This document shows positions 7,018 through 10,913 of a DNA stretch of 10,913 bases, piece by piece. Under the pieces are notes generated by a model that had not been told where the DNA came from, did no database searches, and saw only the letters and a program-made list of their open reading frames with translations. Position numbers and translations under genes: made by a program. Numbering within the stretch: position 1 is the first letter of the stretch; the number at the start of each line of letters is the position of its first letter. Source of the stretch: Ochromonadaceae sp. CCMP2298 (lineage: Eukaryota; Sar; Synurophyceae; Ochromonadales; Ochromonadaceae). The DNA lies in NCBI GenBank assembly GCA_026770595.1, contig MU634655.1, forward strand, positions 1 through 10,913, read 5' to 3'.

Positions 7018-10000
7018 ATGTCGCACGAAGCGGCCACGAGGGATTCGCTGGACAAGCAGATAATGGAGGCCAGGGGTCGTGCAGAACTCTTCTCCAAGTC
7101 TCTGCAAAATGCACGTGAGCAGGAAGCAGTGGCTCTGCAGGCACTGGAGCAGGAGAGGATGCGATGGGCGAGCTCCTTTGAGGAGAAGAGCGTTATGATT
7201 GAGCAGCTGGAGAAGGAGCTGACTTTTACTGTGGGGGACTACGACGTGGAAAAGTCGTTCGAACGTGTGTCTGCATCTGTGGGCTACAGCGATTCGGGCG
7301 CTTCAGCCTCGGAGTTTCATGGTTCTCCGGAGAGTGTTCGGCAGCCGCAGGTACAAGCGCGGCACATGCAGCAGGAGCTCCCCTCTACGCCGCTAGCCTC
7401 AACGCCGCCAGCAGACCGCAGGATACGCTACCCCATGCCTGAACATGCGTCTACAAGCCCACATAATATATATGACGCACATACACATGCACATGATGCA
7501 CAGTCAGGTCGTGATGACTCCCAGATCTGGCGCGACCTGCTGTGGCAGTACCAGGAGCAGATGAGCGAGGCGCGTGGACAGCTTGAGGGCGTGCGCACGG
7601 AGAGAGACGGCCTCGCGCAGCAGGTCTCTTACCTGCGCTCGCAGCTGGCGGGGGTGGGGGAGGAGCGGCAGTTGCTGCTGGCGGCGGTAGAGCATGCGGA
7701 GGGTAAGCTGCAGTTCCGAGTAGCGCAGGTGCGAAGAAGGGGGTGCACACAAGGGGGGAGACGAGGCGCCCCAACCACAAACACCATACATATACAAACA
7801 AACATGCGCATACAGACAACAACAGTGCACACTAATCATTATTGCCTTTCTCCTTTCTCCCTGCCCCGGGCAGATAATCGAGTGCGAGGAGGCTAAGGAG
7901 GCCCTGCAGCGACAGGTGGCAGATATGGCTGTGGGGGGCGAGCAGCTGCACTGCGAGATACACACCCTGCGGCAGAGCCTGCTGCTGGCAGAGGCAGAGC
8001 TGCGCACCCAGGCGCAGGTGTCGGCGCACGATCATACTTCGATGTTGCCCGCCCCCTCTGCTCCTGCCTCTGTCAGTGCGACCGAGGGCTCGGAGGCGGC
8101 GCGGCTGCAGGCGACGGAAGCTTATGCACGCGACCTCCACAGACAGTAAGTGCTCAGCTCGTATCTCACTGTCCCTACTGCCCCCACGGCCCGCAAAGTT
8201 GCTGGGCCCCTCACTGACGACCACTGACCTCTTGCACTCCCTACCCTCGACTGCCCACCGTCCACTGTCTGCTCTCCTCTGTCTTACGTCTACTGTCTAC
8301 TGTCCTCTCTCCTCTCTCCTATGTCGTATGTCCTCTGTCCCCTGTCTGCCGCCCCCCACAGGTTGGTCGACCTAAGATCGAGCTCCCAGGGGCAGCTCGA
8401 AGAAGCGCGCCGCATGGCCAGCAGCCTCCAATTGCAGCTCAAGGACTCCGAGCGCAGCAGCGAGCTACTGCACGCACGGGCGTTGGCCGCAGAGCAGGCT
8501 GCTACCCAGAGCGCAGCGGAGCGGGAGGCGCTGCTGTCTGTGGTTCGCGCGTGGCACGGTTCACCGCAGGTGCTCCAGGGCGGCGCTGCCAGTGGCGCGA
8601 CCGGCATGACAGGCATGGGTGTGGCGGGAGAGGGAGAGGGAGAGGGAGGGGCTCTGCTCGCCCATCTCGACCCCCTCTGCGCACCTGTCCGCCCCAACCC
8701 CCTCTATGCCTCCCCATCTACCTCTGCTTCTGCCTCCCCCTCTGCCTCTGCCTCCCCCTCCGCCTTTGCTCAGGACGCCGACGCAGACGCAGTGTCTGAT
8801 TGCGACTCCTCCACGCAGAGTGAGCCCAGCCTGGCCGAGTCCGTTAGCCCTCAGGCGGGCAGGGGCAGGCTGCTCAGCTACTCTGCCGAACCCTTATCCC
8901 CTGCCCACACAGGCCCGGGGGGGTGGACAGGGGCGGGGGTGGAAGGAGAGGAGGTAGAGGGAGCTGGAGACGTGGTGGGCGCAGGTAGGAAGACAATGCT
9001 TTGGGCAGAGTTCGGTGTGTCGCAGTCACAGCAGTCGCAGCAGTCACAGTCGCCGTACACCCAGAGCGCTGGTGAGAGTGCGAGCGACACGGACGCCTCG
9101 CAGACAGGCGCCACAGGTCAAGTGCTGGACATGGGGTGCAGAGACTCGCGCGACCACCCCCTCCACCACCACACAGGCGCAGGCACAGCCGCGCAGTTTA
9201 TCTACAGGAGCAGGGACAATAACCGCCCCGCATCTGCGCCTGCGCGGCCTACCCGCGCGGCCTTCGACGGCATCCTGTCCTCAGGCGCTGAGCTGGGTAG
9301 AGGGGCGCGTGCCAGAAGGGACCCCAAGGCCCTCAAGGCCCCCAATTGCTCCCTTAACCCCGTCCCCCCTTCCAGAGTGTCGGGGGCTAAGCCCAGGAGG
9401 AAGACTACGGGGGTACGCCTGCCTGCTCAGTCGGCCAGCACTGTTGGGGCGGTGGGGACTGTGGGTATAGTGGGGACAGTAGGATCAGTGGCGGTGCTGA
9501 GCGGACGGAGCAATCCCTCCTCGACCCTGGCGCTAGCCAGCGAGGGGCGGTCGCTCACCGTCGTGCAGAGGAGAGCGCCCAGCTCGTCTTCCATACGTGC
9601 ACCCTCGCCCACCCCCAACCCCTTGGCCGCTGTGAGTATCCCAGGCAGACGTGTCACCAGCTACGCTCGAGGCACCGCCACCCGCCCCGCCAGCGCGCCC
9701 AGCCCCAACACTGTCCGCCCGCACACACGAGGCGCGCCGGTCCCCACACTTGTGCGGGCGCCTGGCCGGGGGCAGCCAATTGGTGTAGGAGTGCCGAGCT
9801 CCTCGGTTAGGGGCACCGTGCAGAGAGCCGACTCGAAGAAGGCCAGTGCTCTCCCCTCTGTGGTGGGTGGGGCGACAGACAACGGCGTCAACGGTGGGGT
9901 AGTGGGTGGCAGCAGTGTGCAGAGTAGCGCGGATTACTCTCAGCATCATGCACACTCCCTGCACTCTGGCGTCACCAACGTCAAGGTGGTGCGGAGGCAG

Positions 10001-10129
10001 AGACCAGCCCCTGCCCTCCCACGCCAGGTGGCGGCGGTGAAGGGCGCGTCTAACAACGGCAGGCCGAGCTCCCGACTGCGGGGAAGGTCTGCAGCCCCTG
10101 CTCTTGCTCCTGCACCTGCTCCCTGTTGA
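7018..10129 (+). CDS. Large coiled-coil and low-complexity protein, three exons
   Basis: Exons are 7018-7728, 7874-8145 and 8362-10129; donors GTGCGA and GTAAGT, acceptors GGGCAG and CCACAG; the joined frame is 2751 nt, 916 aa. ATG 7018 is the first ATG in frame; the frame upstream opens only at a TTG. Residues 1-70, about 180-290 and 328-395 have coiled-coil character (REQEAVALQALEQERMRW, QLEGVRTERDGLAQQVSYLR, SSQGQLEEARRMASSLQLQL). The second half is disordered: GEGEGEGG near 416, SASASP twice at 449-460, QSQQSQQSQSP near 550, a VGxVGxVG stretch near 688-705, and basic Pro/Ser/Arg-rich tracts to the end (ALAPAPAPC). No enzyme motif is seen. It may be a cytoskeletal or centrosome-type scaffold, but I do not recognise the family. 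Further introns within the long last exon cannot be excluded. Confidence 0.75.
8277..8350. repeat. CT-rich degenerate repeat tract in an intron
   Basis: The second intron (8146-8361, 216 bases) of the coiled-coil gene ends in a long pyrimidine-rich tract built of variants of ctctgtc, tctactgtc and ctctct. It leads directly into the CCCCCCACAG acceptor and so extends the polypyrimidine tract far beyond the usual size. It looks like slippage-generated sequence. Confidence 0.7.
8626..8650 (+). repeat. Coding microsatellite (gggaga)n
   Basis: About four 6-base units inside exon 3 of the coiled-coil gene encode the Gly-Glu repeat GEGEGEGG. The unit length is a multiple of three, so gain or loss of units keeps the frame. 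Confidence 0.8.
8723..8758 (+). repeat. 18-bp coding tandem repeat encoding SASASP twice
   Basis: Bases 8723-8740 and 8741-8758 are two copies of an 18-base unit (tctgcctctgcctccccc, one difference in the first), each encoding Ser-Ala-Ser-Ala-Ser-Pro in the frame of the coiled-coil gene. A degenerate continuation follows (SAFA). It fits an expanding disordered linker. Confidence 0.85.
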
Positions 10130-10181
10130 AAGCGCCAATGTATGGTAATTTGTTTGTAGTAATCTCTCAATATCTCAACTG

Positions 10182-10187
10182 AATAAA
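10182..10187 (+). terminator. Polyadenylation signal AATAAA
   Basis: A canonical AATAAA lies 53 bases after the TGA of the coiled-coil gene, in AT-rich sequence. This supports the 3' end of that gene. The other genes lack an obvious AATAAA at a matching distance, so the motif may be optional in this organism. Confidence 0.55.
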
Positions 10188-10295
10188 ATATAAACATTTA
10201 TAACATAAGTTTCGTAAAGCAATCAATGCATTGCACATGTGTGGAGCGCTATAATTTGATTTCGGGCGGATTTCTGTCCCCAATGATACCCAGGT

Positions 10296-10716
10296 GGTCC
10301 AATTGTCGCCAGGTGGGACCAAAAGGCGCCATGCTCCTCAAATATGATAGATTATGTATATATATAACGTTATGACATACAACACATATGTGCAATATAT
10401 CTATTAAAATGCTAAACTTGTGTTATAAATGCATAATAATCTATTTTGACGATTTTATTGAGATTACTGATGCGTAATTAGCCATAATAAGCGCTTTTCT
10501 TTTGTGCTTTTTTGTACGTACTTTTGCAGCGCCTATTATGGCTAATTACGCATCAGTAATCTCACTATAGCTCATCTAAAATAGATTATTATACATTTAT
10601 AATATAAGTTTAGTATTTTAATAGATAAATTGCACATATTTATAGTATGTCATGACGTAATACATATTCATTATGTATCACTTTTGAGGACCATGGCGCC
10701 TTTTGGTCCGACCTGG
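10296..10716 (-). mobile_element. MITE-like palindromic element, copy 2
   Basis: This copy shares arms and centre with the element at 3689-4121. The left end reads ggtccaattgtcgccaggtg; the right end stops at ggtccgacctgg and lacks the last 13 bases (cgacttttggacc) of copy 1. The central segment 10490-10533 is the reverse complement of 3885-3928, with a few changes, so this copy is inserted in the opposite orientation; the strand given is relative to copy 1. No coding capacity. It ends about 118 bases before the ATG at 10835. Confidence 0.85.
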
Positions 10717-10834
10717 ATCGAGCTGGAAAATGGGCCTCACTTGCTTTCATGAACAACCCAGGAAGCTGAGGGTGGTCTGTTGTCCCCTCCTTCCTGCTGT
10801 CATACCGGACGACCGGATCAGTGCGAAGTGCGGC

Positions 10835-10913
10835 ATGTCGCAGTACTATGACGAGGAGGACGAGTGGGATGGCTACGACGAGGAGACGCTGGACTATGTT
10901 CGGCAGGTGCGGC
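10835..10913 (+). CDS. 5' end of a gene with acidic N-terminus, cut by window end
   Basis: From the ATG at 10835 the frame stays open to the window end: MSQYYDEEDEWDGYDEETLD then YVRQVR, 26 codons. The N-terminus is strongly acidic and rich in Tyr, as in many disordered eukaryotic N-termini. Near the end, cag|gtgcgg could be a splice donor at 10907/10908, so the exon may finish there. Too little is visible to name a product. The call rests on ATG, composition and an intergenic gap of usual size, and so is tentative. Confidence 0.4.
   Translation, partial: MSQYYDEEDEWDGYDEETLDYVRQVR

Noticed and set aside
7701-7728. Alternative donor GGTAAG near 7702 in the coiled-coil gene
   Set aside because: Joining it to the acceptor at 7873 shifts the frame and reaches a stop within a few codons, while the donor at 7728/7729 keeps the frame and the coiled coil.
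9533-10138. Minus-strand 201-aa open frame
   Set aside because: Antisense shadow of the GC-rich last exon of the coiled-coil gene; no splice or domain support.

Overview
The window is nuclear DNA from a eukaryote. Genes are interrupted by short GT-AG introns (74-216 bases), start at ATG, and are separated by AT-rich intergenic stretches carrying fold-back elements. The best clue to the lineage is a PAP/fibrillin (plastid lipid-associated) protein whose N-terminus looks like a secretory signal followed by a transit-peptide-like Ser/Arg stretch starting with Phe. That points to an alga with a complex (secondary) plastid, such as a stramenopile, haptophyte or cryptophyte. This is inference; no species is recognised.

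Layout. 1-700: repeat-rich DNA with an imperfect inverted repeat (1-130), a fold-back-like unit (142-498) and a perfect 58-bp-arm hairpin (303-421). 701-1798 (+): an intronless single-pass membrane protein with a predicted beta-propeller. 1879-3523 (-): a six-exon WD40 gene, an EIPR1/TSSC1 orthologue, rebuilt exon by exon to 368 aa; two of its introns carry tandem repeats. 3689-4121: a 433-bp, almost wholly palindromic MITE-like element. 4561-5131 (-): a two-exon, 161-aa, mostly helical protein of unknown function. 5603-6548 (-): the two-exon, 279-aa PAP/fibrillin protein. 6549-7017: a divergent intergenic region with a perfect 59-bp-arm hairpin. 7018-10129 (+): a three-exon, 916-aa coiled-coil and low-complexity protein, followed by an AATAAA signal. 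10296-10716: a second copy of the MITE-like element in opposite orientation. 10835-10913 (+): the start of another gene, cut by the window end.

The genes are ordinary, separate eukaryotic genes and do not form a pathway: endosomal trafficking (EIPR1), a plastid lipid-associated protein, a membrane propeller and two coiled-coil proteins. The most unusual content is the set of fold-back DNAs. Two related MITE-like copies and two unrelated perfect hairpins with 58-59 bp arms all sit in intergenic DNA upstream of gene starts. I see no defence system, CRISPR array, rRNA or tRNA gene.
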